The position numbers and the translations under genes were made by a program. A stretch of DNA of 64,000 nucleotides from Pseudomonadota bacterium (GTDB lineage Bacteria; Pseudomonadota; Gammaproteobacteria; Xanthomonadales; Xanthomonadaceae): positions 1-64,000 of the forward strand of contig CAUJIN010000045.1 of the NCBI GenBank assembly GCA_963205495.1. The letters run 5' to 3'. Shown here piece after piece: positions 60,184 to 64,000 of the stretch (its first letter is position 1; each line of letters begins with the position of its first letter). The notes beneath the pieces were generated by a model. It saw nothing but the letters and a program-made list of their open reading frames with translations. It ran no database searches and had not been told where the DNA came from.

Positions 60184-61110
60184 ATGAACGTCATCATCGT
60201 ATCGAATTTCTTCAAGACACCGCGAACGATCTGCCTGCGCGAGCCGCGCATCCTGATCGCCATGAGCCTGGTGGCCCTGCTGCTGGCCGGACTGTGCGGC
60301 GCGGGTGGTTACGGCATCGGGGCATTGGCTTCCAGCGGCGGCGCGCGAGTCGATGGTGCGCTTGCCGGTATCGAGCAGCAGCGCGCCGCGTTCGAGCAGG
60401 CCCGCAACGATTCCCAGCGCGAGCTCAACGCCATGTCGGTGAAGCTGGCCGAACTCCAGGCCCACGCCACGCGCCTCAATGCGCTCGGCGCACGACTCAC
60501 CAAGATCGCCCATCTGGACGATGGCGAGTTCAATTTCGACGCCGCGCCTGCCGTGGGCGGGCCGTCGATCCGCGGCGCTGCGTCCGAATTGCCGACCGGC
60601 GCGGCGCTCGGCGAATCGATCGATGCGCTCGACCGGCAGATTTCCCTCCAGTCGCAGCAGCTGGCCCTGCTGGAAAGCGTGCTGGCCGACCGCGAGCTGG
60701 ATGCCAGCATGCTGCCGACCGGCCTGCCGGTGCGTTCCGGCTACGCTTCCTCCGGCTACGGCCGTCGCTCCGATCCTTTCTCCGGCTACAACGAATTCCA
60801 TCGCGGCGTGGATTTTTCCGGCCCGCGCGGTTCGGACGTGCTCACCGTGGCCGATGGCGTGGTGCAGTTTTCCGGAAGGATCAACGGCTACGGCAACGCG
60901 GTCGAAGTCGACCACGGCAACGGCTACATGACCCGTTACGCGCACAACAACGAGAACCTCGTGACGGTCGGTGACCGCGTGAAGGCGGGTCAGGTGATCG
61001 CCAGGATGGGATCCACGGGGCGCTCCACCGGCAGCCACGTCCATTTCGAAGTCTGGCTCGACGGGCGCGTGGTCAATCCCGGGCAGTACCTGCGCAACGC
61101 GCGCGGATGA
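60184..61110 (+). CDS. M23 family metallopeptidase (LytM-like), membrane-anchored
   Basis: The 308-residue protein has a membrane helix at about 25-49, a coiled coil (about 60-100 and 140-165) and a C-terminal M23 domain (about 185-305). Zinc ligands are His-x3-Asp in 'FHRGVDFSG' and His-x-His in 'TGSHVHFEVW'; the site is complete, so it should cut peptidoglycan cross-links or glycine bonds, possibly as an activator of amidases. It lies 25 bases from the divergent dciA start and 169 bases before secA, where E. coli has secM. Confidence 0.93.
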   Translation: MNVIIVSNFFKTPRTICLREPRILIAMSLVALLLAGLCGAGGYGIGALASSGGARVDGALAGIEQQRAAFEQARNDSQRELNAMSVKLAELQAHATRLNALGARLTKIAHLDDGEFNFDAAPAVGGPSIRGAASELPTGAALGESIDALDRQISLQSQQLALLESVLADRELDASMLPTGLPVRSGYASSGYGRRSDPFSGYNEFHRGVDFSGPRGSDVLTVADGVVQFSGRINGYGNAVEVDHGNGYMTRYAHNNENLVTVGDRVKAGQVIARMGSTGRSTGSHVHFEVWLDGRVVNPGQYLRNARG

Positions 61111-61195
61111 GTCCCGCATCCCCAACCGCGCGATCGCGCGCTGCATGTGGCGGCTGAACGCCGGGCCTTGATTCGCGCAGCGGCGATCCCCAAGT

Positions 61196-61257
61196 TAAAA
61201 TCCCGCTTTTGCCAAGGCCGCTGCGCGCGGCCTTTCGCGTGTGCCGCCGCTGGCGGC
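61196..61257 (+). promoter_or_regulatory. secA leader with -10 box and two hairpins
   Basis: TAAAAT (61196-61201) is a good -10, but its -35 is unclear (TTGATT at 61168 is 22 bases away). Two hairpins follow: AAGGCCG/CGGCCTT (61214-61220 with 61228-61234) and GCCGCC-GCT-GGCGGC (61243-61257). The second ends 22 bases before the secA ATG. They could act as an attenuator or modulate translation. Confidence 0.45.
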
Positions 61258-61279
61258 CTCCTCCTTTCCGGAAACTTCC

Positions 61280-64000
<2,721 letters not shown>

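Overview
The window is one GC-rich stretch of a gammaproteobacterial chromosome, most likely order Lysobacterales (Xanthomonadales); the family cannot be fixed from sequence alone. Supporting signs are the order lpxC-dciA-M23 peptidase-secA after a complete mraZ-to-ftsZ division cluster, a metX-metB operon under a SAM-I riboswitch, MurE with a meso-diaminopimelate-type motif, and a secreted protein ending in a Gly-Phe-Glu tail.

Layout. 1-6.3 kb: the tail of a membrane-anchored protein, a membrane SRPBCC protein, then a four-gene ABC-2 operon (ATPase, permease, GldG-like, DUF4340). 6.6-10.3 kb: a periplasmic penicillin-acylase-type amidase and an AlkA-type DNA glycosylase. 10.3-11.1 kb: tRNA-Val(GAC), tRNA-Met(CAT), their terminator, and directly after it a 424-nt group IIC intron without a reverse-transcriptase gene. 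11.3-12.8 kb: rppH, then a 1-kb graveyard of insertion-sequence remnants and short repeats. 12.8-23.7 kb: an accessory region with a CSLREA/Calx-beta secreted protein, a Ser/Thr kinase with TPRs, a small FHA protein, a secreted unknown, an FHA-AAA+-Fis regulator with an altered GAFTGA loop, and a MotA/TolQ-like plus MotB/OmpA-like pair. 23.9-29.2 kb: EF-hand protein, ECF sigma factor, probable anti-sigma factor, periplasmic metal-sensor-like protein, MacA and MacB. 29.2-39.5 kb: thymidine kinase, ExeA-like ATPase with GspB, a rhomboid protease, leuS, a glutathione transferase, lptE, holA, nadD, rsfS and rlmH. 39.6-42.1 kb (minus strand): metX-metB with promoter, riboswitch and a probable ribosome-site-masking hairpin. 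42.1-58.5 kb: RNase P RNA and mraZ-rsmH-ftsL-ftsI-murE-murF-mraY-ftsW-murG-murC-ddl-ftsQ-ftsA-ftsZ, closed by a strong terminator. 58.7-64 kb: lpxC, dciA (minus strand), an M23 peptidase, and secA, which runs off the end.

How the genes work together. The right half is core envelope biology: peptidoglycan precursor synthesis, division, lipid A commitment and Sec export. Division genes overlap by a few bases almost throughout, so one long transcript starting at the MraZ-box promoter is likely. The left half holds envelope signalling modules. The kinase/FHA/FHA-regulator/ion-motor neighbourhood (15.6-23.7 kb) and the calcium/ECF/metal-sensor/MacAB neighbourhood (23.9-29.2 kb) are the best candidates for under-described systems; the ORF-less intron parked on a tRNA terminator is the most distinctive single element. 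Coding on both strands is dense and GC-rich, so many long antisense reading frames exist and were discarded.
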